The notes below the pieces were generated by a model. That model saw nothing but the letters and a program-made list of their open reading frames with translations. It was not told the origin of the DNA and did no database searches. Positions 11,314 to 21,526 of a stretch of DNA of 64,000 nucleotides are shown one piece after another. Position 1 is the stretch's first letter, and each line of letters begins with the position of its first letter. The stretch spans positions 1 to 64,000 of the forward strand of contig JANBRJ010000017.1 in the NCBI GenBank assembly GCA_027577595.1, given 5' to 3'. The position numbers and the translations under genes are program-made. Source of the stretch: Coemansia sp. RSA 487 (Eukaryota > Kickxellomycota > Kickxellomycetes > Kickxellales > Kickxellaceae).

Positions 11314-14300
11314 ATGCGCATTACAAAGCCCGATTGGCTTCACCACGATGCCGACAAAAAGAAACTGACCACGATATTTTCAGTCGACTTTCACCCAGAC
11401 GGCACGCGTCTAGCAACAGCAGGAATTGACAACAAAATACGCATATGGAACACACGTGCAATAACCAAGGCATCCGCAGTCGACGAAAAGAACTCGCGGC
11501 TTTTATCGACGCTGACTGCGCACAGCGGTGCCGTCATGTGCGTCCGGTTCTCGCCAGACGCACAGTACATGGCGTCAGGGGCTGACGACATGATAGTACT
11601 TATATGGGAACGCGATACCACGGCAGCCGAGCCAAGCACCAACAACATTATTGGCAACTCCATGGAGACATGGCACCCGGTGCGGCGGCTCACGGGCCAC
11701 GAATCCGACGTGGTCGACATTGCGTGGTCTCCGGACAACCGGTTCCTCGCGACTAGCGGACTGGACAATGTCATTTGCATATGGGACACCGCGACGTTTG
11801 ACAGAGTGGCCAAACTCACAGGCCACACGCAATTTGTCAAGGGCGTTACATTTGACCCGGCCGGAAAGTACTTGGCGTCACAGTCGGACGATAGGACGAT
11901 GAAGATCTGGCGCACCAGCGACTGGGGGCTGCAGGCAACTGTGGCCAAGCCGTTTGCAGACAATATCTTTTCGACGTACTTCTGCCGCCCCTCGTGGTCG
12001 CCCGACGGAGACTGCGTGGCAGCAGCTAACGCCGTCAACGGAAAGGTTCCTGTGGCCGCTGTTGTGTCGCGTGACACTTGGGCGGCCGATCTGTCCTTTG
12101 TCGGCCACCATGCCGCAATCGAGGCCGTTTGTTTCAACCCACGCGTTTTCAGCGTTCCCACCAAGAGCGACCAGGATTCGGATACAAGTAGAGTGGCTGC
12201 GTCAATATGTGCCGCCGGCGGACAGGACAGAGGCATCACGGTATGGCTGACTTCGCAGCCGATGCCCATAGTTGCCGCCACCGACTTGTTTGCAGGAAAC
12301 CTGCTGGATCTTTCATGGTACACGCCTTCCCCCTCGGATCCGACAGCAACCATCGATGAGGGCGACAAACCCGTTGTAGCGTATTTGGCGGCTTGCTCGT
12401 TTGACGGAACAGTTGCAGTTCTCGAGTTCACCGAAGACGAGCTGGGCCACCCAGTACCGGCTGAGGAACAGGAGGAGATGCTTGCAAGGAACGGATGGGT
12501 ACGTCGTCGCGGCCGTAGTGAAGAGGATGAAGATGAGCTGGAGCTGGATCGCGGTGCAGCAAAAAGACCACGCCCGATTGCCGAATCCGTTGCGCAGCTG
12601 CAGCTCGAGGAACAAGGCGCAGTGCTGTGCAAAGTACCCAAAGAGTCGCGGATAGCGCAGCTCATGGACGGTGCCGGATCTACAATGCCCAACACTAGTA
12701 TATCGTCTATACCGAATGAGGAAAATACGCCGGCGCCTACTGCAATGCCCGTTCCTGTGCGCACAAAGAGCGGCAAGAAGCGCGTTGCCCCGTTGCTTGT
12801 ACGGCCCCTGGGCAGCAGTGGCAGCGGAAGCATAGCACCACCGACGCCTACTCTCCCGGCCCCAAGAATGGCATCTGCGGCAGCGGCGCCTGTAGTGGTC
12901 GGTGGAGCGCCAGCACAACCCCCACGCGCAAACATCGATGCGCCGATTTGGATTGAGGCCCAAGTGCTCGGCACACGCCAGATGGTCGGCAAAGCCCCTT
13001 CGTCGTCATTCATTACCGACCTCACGTCGCAACTCGGCCCACAGACGCTGGTCCACGCACAGACCGTTTCCGCAGCACGCGTGCACCTCAGTGTTCCCAG
13101 GATTGTTGCACAGCTCAAAACCACTGTCACAGCTCCACGCCAAGCATCTTTACAGCCAGAGGACCACTGCTCTCCCACAGTAGCTGCGTATAACAGTCAA
13201 CAATCGTCACAAGGGACGATACAATCATCACGTCTTGTATGTTCATCGTCAGATAAACAACATCCTACCATGTGGACAAAGCATTTCGCGCACGCGGTTA
13301 TAGCGGTTGCTGCCAGCGACCAGTTGACAGCAGCTAGTCTCAGCGACGGGTCGCTCCACTGGTTCGACACGCGGTCAGGCGTCCGGCTTTCCGCGCCGCT
13401 TGTAAGCGAAGCACATTTGGCGCACTTGCGGTGTCAAGACCAGTTCTGCTTAGCACTCGATTCTGTTGGCCAGCTATCAGTCTGGGACACCCAAGCACTA
13501 GAGGCAATAATTGACCGTGTGTCGATTGCGCCTCTCCTGTATACAGCACAGCTTTCCAGTCCCTCTCGGTCAAAAGAACCATCCGATGCATCAGCAGATA
13601 CAGAGCTGGATGATAAAATCAAGGCCCCTAAACGGCACAAACCTATGGTCGCACTGACTGCTGTCGATATCTTAGGCACAGGCGCCCCCGTTCTATGCTT
13701 CTCTGACGGCCGCGTCCACACGTACCATTCAAAGCTACGCACATGGATGCGCATCGGCGACCCCAGCGAGTACTTGGGATCGGACTACTACGTCCGTCCG
13801 TCGCCTGACAACAGCAGCAGTAGATCGACGTCTGGTAGTGTACTTGAATTCTTGCAAGAACGTGGATACTACCAGCACCAGCGTACCAACCAGGTGAACA
13901 ATAAGCAGCCGCTGGTACCTTTAGTTCCACCCAATCTGGATCCAGCCGTCAAGTATTCGATGACCCTGGATCATTTGGAGCACCAGTTGAGGGCATCGGA
14001 TACTGTTGGCTCTGATGATGAGGTCATCCGGTACGCTGATCTTCTGGCACGCCAACTAGTGAGATCGGCGGATAACAGACAGCGTGTGTCACGGTGGCTG
14101 GTCGAACTCCTTGGTCCACCGCTGGTTAAAGGCATCCGGCCCTCTAAGGTAAAGAGTATGGGAAACAATGGCCAGCTGGTATGGATTGCAACCATGGGTT
14201 CATCGGTACCAAAACGCCAGTTGCTTGAGCGCATTCTACCGGTCCTGGCCACTAACCGCCACTTCCAAGAACTTGTCGACGAATATTCAAGTGCGCTAAA

Positions 14301-14316
14301 GCAAGCAATTAAATAA
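11314..14316 (+). CDS. HIR1: Histone chaperone HIR1/HIRA
   Basis: A 1000-residue single-exon protein of the HIR complex, which deposits H3-H4 independently of replication with Asf1 and represses histone genes. It opens with MRITKPDWLHH, like HIRA MKLLKPxWVxH, followed by about seven WD40 repeats (roughly 13-400; for example DGTRLATAGIDNKIRIWN and DNRFLATSGLDNVICIWD). A low-complexity middle section contains GKKRVAPLLV near 487, which resembles the Asf1-binding B motif. The C-terminal HIRA domain (about 640-900) and a helical tail end at 1000. The ATG fits the family start exactly. It converges with OPI1. A 595-codon frame on the opposite strand is a composition artefact. Confidence 0.93.
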   Translation: MRITKPDWLHHDADKKKLTTIFSVDFHPDGTRLATAGIDNKIRIWNTRAITKASAVDEKNSRLLSTLTAHSGAVMCVRFSPDAQYMASGADDMIVLIWERDTTAAEPSTNNIIGNSMETWHPVRRLTGHESDVVDIAWSPDNRFLATSGLDNVICIWDTATFDRVAKLTGHTQFVKGVTFDPAGKYLASQSDDRTMKIWRTSDWGLQATVAKPFADNIFSTYFCRPSWSPDGDCVAAANAVNGKVPVAAVVSRDTWAADLSFVGHHAAIEAVCFNPRVFSVPTKSDQDSDTSRVAASICAAGGQDRGITVWLTSQPMPIVAATDLFAGNLLDLSWYTPSPSDPTATIDEGDKPVVAYLAACSFDGTVAVLEFTEDELGHPVPAEEQEEMLARNGWVRRRGRSEEDEDELELDRGAAKRPRPIAESVAQLQLEEQGAVLCKVPKESRIAQLMDGAGSTMPNTSISSIPNEENTPAPTAMPVPVRTKSGKKRVAPLLVRPLGSSGSGSIAPPTPTLPAPRMASAAAAPVVVGGAPAQPPRANIDAPIWIEAQVLGTRQMVGKAPSSSFITDLTSQLGPQTLVHAQTVSAARVHLSVPRIVAQLKTTVTAPRQASLQPEDHCSPTVAAYNSQQSSQGTIQSSRLVCSSSDKQHPTMWTKHFAHAVIAVAASDQLTAASLSDGSLHWFDTRSGVRLSAPLVSEAHLAHLRCQDQFCLALDSVGQLSVWDTQALEAIIDRVSIAPLLYTAQLSSPSRSKEPSDASADTELDDKIKAPKRHKPMVALTAVDILGTGAPVLCFSDGRVHTYHSKLRTWMRIGDPSEYLGSDYYVRPSPDNSSSRSTSGSVLEFLQERGYYQHQRTNQVNNKQPLVPLVPPNLDPAVKYSMTLDHLEHQLRASDTVGSDDEVIRYADLLARQLVRSADNRQRVSRWLVELLGPPLVKGIRPSKVKSMGNNGQLVWIATMGSSVPKRQLLERILPVLATNRHFQELVDEYSSALKQAIK

Positions 14317-14412
14317 AACAAATCACGAAAAGGGGATTTTACCGATATTTCAATATGTTTAATACAAAAACCAGGAATAATAAAAAAATAAAGTGAAAAT
14401 GTTTGTTTTTTT

Positions 14413-16508
14413 TTACATACGAGTTGGTGTGGGTTCACGCGTGCGGTTGCGTTTGTGTGCCACCCAGTCAGAAGAGTCATCATCAGTGATAGTATCGTCG
14501 TAGCGACTGTATCTGAATGTTGTTGTTGTTGTTGTCGCTGTTGGGCCAGACGCTCGAAGCATTGGCGATGTTGCTGTGCTTGCTGGTCTTGCTGAAGTAC
14601 TGCCGAACAGCGGCTGCTGGTGTTGCGTTTGGTACGGAAAGCTCTTGCGTTTGGTCTGTATGTCGCCTGTATCCATCATCATCTCGTCCAGCGATGTCGT
14701 TGATAGTCGGCTGATAGCTACCGCCGCTGTGTCAGCTGCCAGTCCTGCGACGTCTTCGCCTTCACATCCAGTTGCTGCTTTTTCCTTGTTGCCTATAGGC
14801 GTCAAATTAAGCGGTAGCCGTCTCTGTGGGCGGCGCACGGTTGGCGGCAGCCTGACTCCATCGCTTGATGCAGTAGCTCCGTTGGTGGCATGATCGCGAT
14901 ACGTAGCAAATGGATCAGCCGGCGGTAGTTCCTGGTCCTGGCGCGATGCACTTGGGTCAACAGCGCTAGTAGTGGAGCCGACCCAACGCTCGGCATTGGC
15001 GTACAGGTGGCCAAACACGCCACTGATACCGTTAAGCATTTGGAAGGATTCCGACGCAAACGCCAGAGTGCGCCGTGTGGTGGCCTCAATGTTTGCAGGC
15101 GCCATATCCGAACCAACAAGAGCAGGCGACGATGGGCTGCTGTTTGTATCCGATACAACACTGGGTGTGCCGATGGAGCTGCCACCCGACTGACTCATCG
15201 CAGTATCAACAGCCATCCATCGTCCAGGCATACCGAGGATGAGGCTACGTACCTGTCGCCGTGCCTCGCCTGGAAGTACCGAGCCTGCGTAGTTGCTGAC
15301 TATGGCAACAGCTTTGCGCACGGCACCGACAATCTCCCGTCGCGCCTTTGCTAAGCGGAGCGCCAACTCGTGTTGCCGTTGCTGCTGTGGATCTCGATGC
15401 ACCACGGCAGCAGAACCGTCCTCTTCGTTGTTTGTTACATTGTTGCTGGCTGGCCCCGAGGACAACACGATATGAGCAGCTTCTTGAAGCGATGAAAGCA
15501 GCGCTCGTAGGTCGCGCATATGTTGACTGATTAACGCAGCAGCGTAGACGACCCAATCAAGACAGTACTTGAGGCGCCGCATGCTGTCCTCGCGGTACGC
15601 AATAGCCCGTTCCTTTGCAGAGGCAACAAAGTTGCCAACAATCCAGCCACGGCCACCGCCAGTTGATGGTGATGACGTTATTTCTCGCCGTTGTATGTCG
15701 CCGCCGCGGCTATCTGCAACATCTCTGTTCTTTCCGTTTGCATACTCGGAGTCGTTGCGCATAGATACCCAGTTATTGGCCATGGAGGAAGAAGGAGGAG
15801 GGGACTGTTGACGGTCTGCTTGGTCCTTTGTGCGTTTGCGTAGGTTTGTAGATGCTGACCGAACAACTGGCTGGTACTGTTCCGCCTGGCTATGTGGTTG
15901 TTCTGATTGGGATTGCTGTTCCATCGTGTATCCCAGATTGTCGAGCTGACGACATGCAAAGCTATCGAGCTGTGAGACGTCTATTCGCTTAGTGATGGGC
16001 TGGCACATTCTGCGGACCCCAGACTCTATAACGCTGCTTCCGACCTAAATAGATAAAGGGGCAAAAAAGAAAAAATATTAGAACATTGACAAACGGCAAC
16101 ATCCCAAAGGAGAGAAGGAAAGGAAAAAAAACTTACTCGCAAAAGTTTGCTTGACTCTCTTGAGCGGCCGTAAATCTCCAGTGCCGAGTTGACTAACGGA
16201 ATGGCCTGGACACGCTTAATAAACAGCGGCTGCTGCTGCTGCTGCACATCCTCGCCACGCAAACTCTCAAGCGCTTGTGCGGCCTCGACCATCGTATGAT
16301 CGGCAGCAAACGATTCTTCATCAGAGTTCTGGTGGTGCACAAGCTCGGAAATCGCCACACGTGAAGCCCCAGAGTTTGCATACAACTCTGTGCGCCTCTG
16401 GTGCCAGTCGTCGGTGCTTTCACGTGCAACTTGCTTTGGTTCCCCATTGGCGCGTGTCGCCGCCACCAATGCTGCCCCTGAATGCTTGTAGTTGTCGGTA
16501 TTGCTCAT
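14413..16508 (-). CDS. OPI1: Phospholipid-synthesis repressor Opi1 (two exons)
   Basis: Exon 1 runs from 16508 to 16137 (124 codons) and exon 2 from 16044 to 14413. The intron at 16136-16045 has donor GTAAGT and acceptor TTTAG, and the frame continues without a break, giving 667 residues. In yeast Opi1 is held at the ER by phosphatidic acid and Scs2 and, when released, represses INO1-type genes through Ino2. Family landmarks are all present: the N-terminal MVEAAQALESLR block (yeast EVEAAEVLGVLK), the helix LKYCLDWVVYAAALISQHM, the block EARRQVRSLILGMPGRW (yeast EPARSQVRESLLNLPTNW), and the final ASESFQMLNGISGVFG with ANAERWV (yeast AKESLEMVRNVMGVV, KAEEWV). The rest is low-complexity Ser/Thr and Gln-rich sequence. 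I do not see a convincing FFAT motif. Confidence 0.93.
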
Positions 16509-16746
16509 CCAATTTGTTGTTACAGTCCTGAATAAGCAAATGAAAGCTAATTGATAAATATTAAATGCAAATAGTAAAACATAGAATGCCAAGAGTGAAT
16601 TTTAATTGAAGAGAAAAAAGGAACCCTTGAAAAAAACAGAAACACTTGCTATATGCATGTGCACGTGCTCTTATTTGTAAATGGAAATGTGGAAGAAAAA
16701 TTTTGGCAGGGAGAGCCGAAAATAAAAAAAAGCTTGCTTTATTTTT

Positions 16747-17061
16747 TTAAAGATGGACCCCAATGTCCAAATCAACAAGCCCAAGCAACCGATGCGGGCT
16801 CTTTGTGGCTTTCTGGACGCTGGCGCATCCACTGCACGGCCTTTGGTCGCCAAACGAGATCACTCCGCCGTATGGCACCTCACGACGGTGCAGCGATGTC
16901 AGGCGCGGCCTGTGGCGCAGACCTGGCGGCATATGTGGGCCCTGGTACAGCCTCTTGTCGTCGCTTAGACCCTGCGGTGCCGAATGTTCCATGGGCGAGG
17001 CTGGCAGCGCAGTTGCGCCGATTGCGATAAGCAGAACCTGGCAAATACTCAACAGATGCAT
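16747..17061 (-). CDS. Small secreted protein, possibly a processed peptide precursor
   Basis: 104 residues from an ATG at 17061. A clear signal peptide, MHLLSICQVLLIAIGATA followed by LPASP, suggests cleavage near residue 18-20. The mature part is short, polar and Pro/His/Arg-rich, with Lys-Arg (DDKR, near 36) and Arg-Arg (LHRR, near 60) dibasic sites that a Kex2-type protease could cut. It has one CxxC pair (CSGC). It matches no family I know. A TATTTAAAG box lies about 110 bp upstream, which supports a real gene. It is the last gene before the PAS array and is transcribed in the same direction. It might be an effector-like or signalling peptide; only secretion is well supported. Confidence 0.6.
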   Translation of the reverse strand: MHLLSICQVLLIAIGATALPASPMEHSAPQGLSDDKRLYQGPHMPPGLRHRPRLTSLHRREVPYGGVISFGDQRPCSGCASVQKATKSPHRLLGLVDLDIGVHL

Positions 17062-17170
17062 TGTTGTTGGCTCGAACAATGAATAAAACGAATCTGATGT
17101 TGTCTTTGCTGTATTCAAATAGTCAGACCCCAGGGCACATGATGAAAACGAGCAGAGGCCTTGTTCTGAT

Positions 17171-17179
17171 CTTTAAATA
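17171..17179 (-). promoter_or_regulatory. TATA-like box of the small secreted protein gene
   Basis: On the minus strand it reads TATTTAAAG, about 110 bp upstream of the ATG at 17061. It is the only such box in this spacer. Confidence 0.45.
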
Positions 17180-17410
17180 CCCTTGTGTGAAACTTCAGCA
17201 ACCACAAAAAAGTAAAGATGTTATCTTACTACAGCTGTTTGTAAATGAATACATTTTAATACAGCCCAATAAATGTACCATTCTGTTTGTATGGCTAATA
17301 GCCGAAAACGCACGAAATAGTCGTTATCTCCCGGATATAGCGGCGCAGTGCTCATTGATAACAGTTTGCTAACAATGAAGTAACTGCTCTGACAAGAAGA
17401 GTGATATTAT

Positions 17411-18472
17411 TCATAGTAAGCGCGACCATTCGGGCGCATCGCTTGTCTCTGGATCGTCGCTAATCATATCAGACAGGGTCATGTATCCGCCATCCTCGTC
17501 CACTTCGTGGACCTTGGGACGCAGGTAGTTGCCCATTGCATCCATGGTTGGCGGCGCCTCCGACCGCAGCTTGCGTAGTAGCAGAGCCACACCATCTTGC
17601 ACATTCGCTCCTAGACATTCTACTACCACACGCGTGTTTTGCTCGTCAGCTACTACGATATCGCCATCGATTACGTGCGGCCGCTGCAGAAGCGAGAATG
17701 TCTTGAATAAAACGTCTGTCGTTTCGCCCAGCCTCTCAAAGAACTTGCTGACGCTCAAGAGGTCCTCGGGCGCAACCAGCTTGAGGAATGGGAACCGCAT
17801 GAGGTCCGAGGTGTCAGCATCAATGAGCCGACCAACTGAACCGGTGACAAAGACAACGAGAGGCCCGTTCTGGCGTCTAACGCCCTCCATGGCTTGAACC
17901 TCGGTTGCCTCTGGGTTCTCCAGCACAAATGCTACTTTGACCTGCCTGGATTGCGCATAGTACAGAGGTACAGGCCGGCCATACGGTGTCTCAGATCTCT
18001 GTCTCCAGCGAGCCGCTGCGCGCTGGTGGTTGCTGGCGTTTGCACGTTCGGCTTCCTTGTCCCGCGTAACGTTCATACGCTTCATTGCACCGTCGAGCAT
18101 TTGCACTTCGAGCTCGTGCCTGTTTTGGTAGGGAAGCTCTGGAAACGCCATAGCAATGACAATGACACAGTTGTCGCACTTGAACGTAGTACTGCGGTGC
18201 AAAACAGGGTCTCCGTTGGCTGTCTTGATATTCATGTACATGACATAAGCGTTGGCTTCATCTACATCCTCGTCTTCCTCTTTGCTCTCAAAAACGCTAG
18301 AGTAGTCGCCCTGGTATGGGTCGGCTATAAAGTCGCGTGCGCGCTTTGAGACCAGATACGATGGTGTGAACCCCATTGACTGGCGGCATCCCGATGATAT
18401 ATACAAGATTTGCGTGCTTGGATCGCGCGAATGAATACCGATAAACGTCGGTCTGTGTACGTTGTTGCTCAT
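17411..18472 (-). CDS. Two-PAS-domain protein, tandem paralogue 1
   Basis: 353 residues, one exon. Residues 10-115 form a PAS domain: an ILYISSGCRQSMGFTPSYLV core, then an acidic, length-variable loop (EEDEDVDE) and a VMYMNIKTANGDP strand. A basic, helical linker (about 125-165) follows. A second PAS-like unit (about 168-300) starts at VKVAFVLENPEATEVQAM and includes RFPFLKLVAPEDLL. The C-terminus is a conserved acidic tail ending DAPEWSRLL. PAS domains bind small ligands or partners. The layout resembles LOV proteins, but the photoactive cysteine motif (GRNCRFLQ) is replaced by SKRARDFI, so it is not a flavin photoreceptor of that type. There is no DNA-binding or kinase domain. It is one of five same-strand copies, and its role is unknown. 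Confidence 0.85.
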   Translation of the reverse strand: MSNNVHRPTFIGIHSRDPSTQILYISSGCRQSMGFTPSYLVSKRARDFIADPYQGDYSSVFESKEEDEDVDEANAYVMYMNIKTANGDPVLHRSTTFKCDNCVIVIAMAFPELPYQNRHELEVQMLDGAMKRMNVTRDKEAERANASNHQRAAARWRQRSETPYGRPVPLYYAQSRQVKVAFVLENPEATEVQAMEGVRRQNGPLVVFVTGSVGRLIDADTSDLMRFPFLKLVAPEDLLSVSKFFERLGETTDVLFKTFSLLQRPHVIDGDIVVADEQNTRVVVECLGANVQDGVALLLRKLRSEAPPTMDAMGNYLRPKVHEVDEDGGYMTLSDMISDDPETSDAPEWSRLL

Positions 18473-19436
18473 AGTTATAATCGATAAATAGAAAATTAGT
18501 TGATAGAGATATGTATGTTTTAAAAGTCAGAAAGGAGAGGAAAAAAAAAGCTTAAAAGGAAGAATTATAAATGTTTGGGTAAAAGATTTCAGAAAGCAAG
18601 CACTCCCTATGATGTATGTTCCCTTTCTTCCCCTGTCGCTCATAATGGACGAAAACAAACACCGAATGCACGGGAAAGAGACATATGTCGATCAAACTGT
18701 TCTTTCAAGTATACACTTTCAAATTTCATTTACTGATTGTTTGCAGAATCTGAATCATAACAAAAGCGCCGAAGGGCTTTCTCCTTGGTCAAAACGTTCT
18801 CAAACACTATTGCTGTTGCATGTTGTGGCTCTTTTTTAAATAAAAAAAGCTACGCTTGGGTTCTCTCCCCCTCCTCCAAACGCAACCCAATGTGTGACAG
18901 AATTTTGCTTTATTTGGCACCATGCAGCATCCAAGTATTGGATATGCACAATTGCGCATATGCGTTTCAGTAGGTTGCCATTCTTTTTCAGTCACTACCA
19001 GCCGTATCTGCCGAAAACCATGCATTTTGGTGTTCCTGCGTAGTTTGGTCTAAAGGCTAATAAGAGAGCTTCAAAGCGTATCTTTTTGAGAAACATTATT
19101 CTGCAAGAAGCGATATGCGATGTTTACATTTAAATCATAACTGCGGAGCTAAAATTTCCGTTTTTTTTCAAGGGGCCCAAGCATTAGCTGCTGTATCAAA
19201 GAAACAATTATAGCATTGATTTAAAGCTGGGGTACCCCTTTTTGTAAGCATGCCATGGGTGAGGTCCAAGTCGGTAATGATCGTCAGCTTTTCAAGGATC
19301 TATAAAAAGCATATGTTCAGAATCAAAAATTAATAGCTGATAACGTATAAAATCGCTACTATCTTCCCTCATGGAGAGGCGTCCACATTGAAAGTTAATA
19401 ACAGTTTGTCAACAAAGAAATGACAAGAGGAAATGT
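18473..19436. other. Spacer between PAS copies 1 and 2
   Basis: 964 bp, AT-rich, with no gene. It includes the copy 1 promoter (left part) and, at 19391-19430, the downstream element shared by all five copies. Its middle has no close counterpart in the other spacers, consistent with copy 1 and copy 2 being older duplicates. Confidence 0.5.
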
Positions 19437-20501
19437 TCATAGCACACGCGACCATTCGGGCGCATCGCTTGTCTCTGGATCGTCGCTAATCATCTCTGAC
19501 AGAGTCATGTATCCGCCGTTCTCGTCCACTTCGTGGACCTTGGGACGCAGGTAGTTGCCCATTGCATCCATGGTTGGCGGCGCCTCCGACCGCAGCTTGC
19601 GTAGTAGCACCGCCATACCGTCCTGCACATGTGCACCCAAGCACTCCACAACCACACGCGTGTTTTGCTCGTCAGCTACTACGATATCGCCTTCAATTAC
19701 ATGCGGCCGCTGCAGAAGCGAGAATGTCTCAAACATAACGTCTGTCGTTTCGCCCAGCCTCTCAAAGAACTTGCTGACGCGCAAGAGGTCCTCGGGCGCA
19801 ACCAGCTTGAGGAATGGGAACCGCAAGAGATCCGCCGTATCGGCGTCAATGAGCCGACCAATTGACCCAGTGACAAAGACAACGAGAGGCCCGTTCTGGC
19901 GTCTAATGCTCGCCATAGCTTGCACCTCGGTTGCCTCTGGATTCTCCAGCACAAATGCTACTTTGACCTGCCTGGATTGCGCATAGTACAGAGGTACAGG
20001 CCGGCCATACGGTGTCTCAGATCTCTGTCTCCAGCGCGCGGCGGCCCGCCGGTGGTTACTGGCGTCGGCACGTTCGGTTTCCTTGTCCCGCGTAACATTC
20101 ATACGCTTCATCGCACCATCGAGCATTTGGACCTCGAGCTCGTGCCTGTTTTGGTACGGGAGATCAGGGAACCCCATAGCAATGACGATAATGCAATTGT
20201 CACATTTGAAAGTAGTAAGACGATGCAAAACAGGAGTTCCATCCGCGGTTTTGACGTTCATGTACATAACGTAAGCGTTGGCTCCATCTGCATCCGCATC
20301 CACATCTTCCTCCTTGCTCTTGTAGATGCTCGAGTAGTCGCCCTGGTATGGGTCGGCTATGAATTCATGTGCATGCTTTGAAACCATGTATGCTGGACTA
20401 TACCCCATCGATTGGTAGCACCCTGAAGAGATGTATAGGATTTGGTTGTTCGAGTCGCGCGAGTGTATACCGAGAAACGTCGGCCTGTGTATTTTAGTCA
20501 T
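19437..20501 (-). CDS. Two-PAS-domain protein, tandem paralogue 2
   Basis: 354 residues. It differs most from the others at the N-terminus (MTKIHRPTFLGIHSRDSNNQ in place of MSNNVHRPTFIG) and in the acidic loop, which reads EEDVDADADGAN. The second PAS-like unit and acidic tail are nearly unchanged. The position matching the LOV cysteine is His (SKHAHEFI). The promoter block shared by copies 3 to 5 is not evident upstream, so its expression may differ. Confidence 0.85.
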   Translation of the reverse strand: MTKIHRPTFLGIHSRDSNNQILYISSGCYQSMGYSPAYMVSKHAHEFIADPYQGDYSSIYKSKEEDVDADADGANAYVMYMNVKTADGTPVLHRLTTFKCDNCIIVIAMGFPDLPYQNRHELEVQMLDGAMKRMNVTRDKETERADASNHRRAAARWRQRSETPYGRPVPLYYAQSRQVKVAFVLENPEATEVQAMASIRRQNGPLVVFVTGSIGRLIDADTADLLRFPFLKLVAPEDLLRVSKFFERLGETTDVMFETFSLLQRPHVIEGDIVVADEQNTRVVVECLGAHVQDGMAVLLRKLRSEAPPTMDAMGNYLRPKVHEVDENGGYMTLSEMISDDPETSDAPEWSRVL

Positions 20502-21526
20502 GATTCGTGGGTAAACAAAGAAAATAACGGGTTAGAGGGGTGGTTTACAATGTATTTTTACGCTATAGAAGCCGGAAGCTGAAAAAAAAAAAAGATGAGA
20601 TATTAATGCTTCAAAAACAGTAAAAAGGCAAGGGTGGAGAGGAATACTAAGGAACTTTTTTTTTCCAATACCACATTTTTTAGTCACTTGCTGCATGAAC
20701 ATCAAAAAGAAATGCGACAACCCAATTCAATGAGAAAAAAAAGAGTATCATGGCCAATCAATCTTTCCATTTAAAGATATAGTTTCAAATTCTGTTTAGA
20801 TCTGCATGTAGCTTTCATACAAAATCGGAAACAAAAGCTCGGTCAAAAAACACTTAAATGATATTACGTGGCATGGTACTTAGAAAAACGAAGACTACAT
20901 TTAGGTTCTCGTTTCCCTCCCCCAAACACACAACTGTCGCAGGATGGGATCCTTCGCTATTTTGGCTGCTTTTCATGCACGGTTGTGCATACTCGATGTT
21001 GCGGCTACTAGCCGGAACATTCCCTCCTGCATAAACCTTAATAGCCACAATACTGTATATGTCGATCAGCATGCTTTTGCAATAGCTTGCCGATTGGATG
21101 TCACATATTTTTGGTAATGTTGATCTAGAGGATATGCAGAAGAGCGCCACAGAGTTATTGGTCAGCAAGGGAGGAAATGATTGATATAATGAGCTTTAAC
21201 ATAGAGATATTTAAATATTTAAAATGCATATTATTCCGTTACGAAACTACATTTTGGTTCATAATTATAAAGACATAGTAACGTGGCCAAAAAATTATTT
21301 GTTTTCTTTGTAAAAACAAAACCAACCAATAAATTGTAAATCAGGAATTATAATATCGATTTAGAGTTATATTCATTGTTAACATTTCTTGAATTACTTG
21401 TATGCAAAAGTTCACAACAATCCAACATCAATAACCAAAAAAAGACCTCATCTCCCAGGTAAAAGTAAAAGTTAATAACAGTTTATCAACAAAGAAAAAA
21501 CGCAATCACAAAAAAGAGGATATTAC
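20502..21526. other. Spacer between PAS copies 2 and 3
   Basis: About 1 kb, AT-rich, with no gene. It contains a CCAATCAA box near 20755 and, at 21471-21497, the shared downstream element of copy 3. Open frames here are short and lack domains. Confidence 0.5.

Noticed and set aside
11391-13178. 595-codon open frame antisense to HIR1
   Set aside because: It is Ser/Ala/Thr-rich with no domain and follows from GC-biased codons of the true gene on the other strand.
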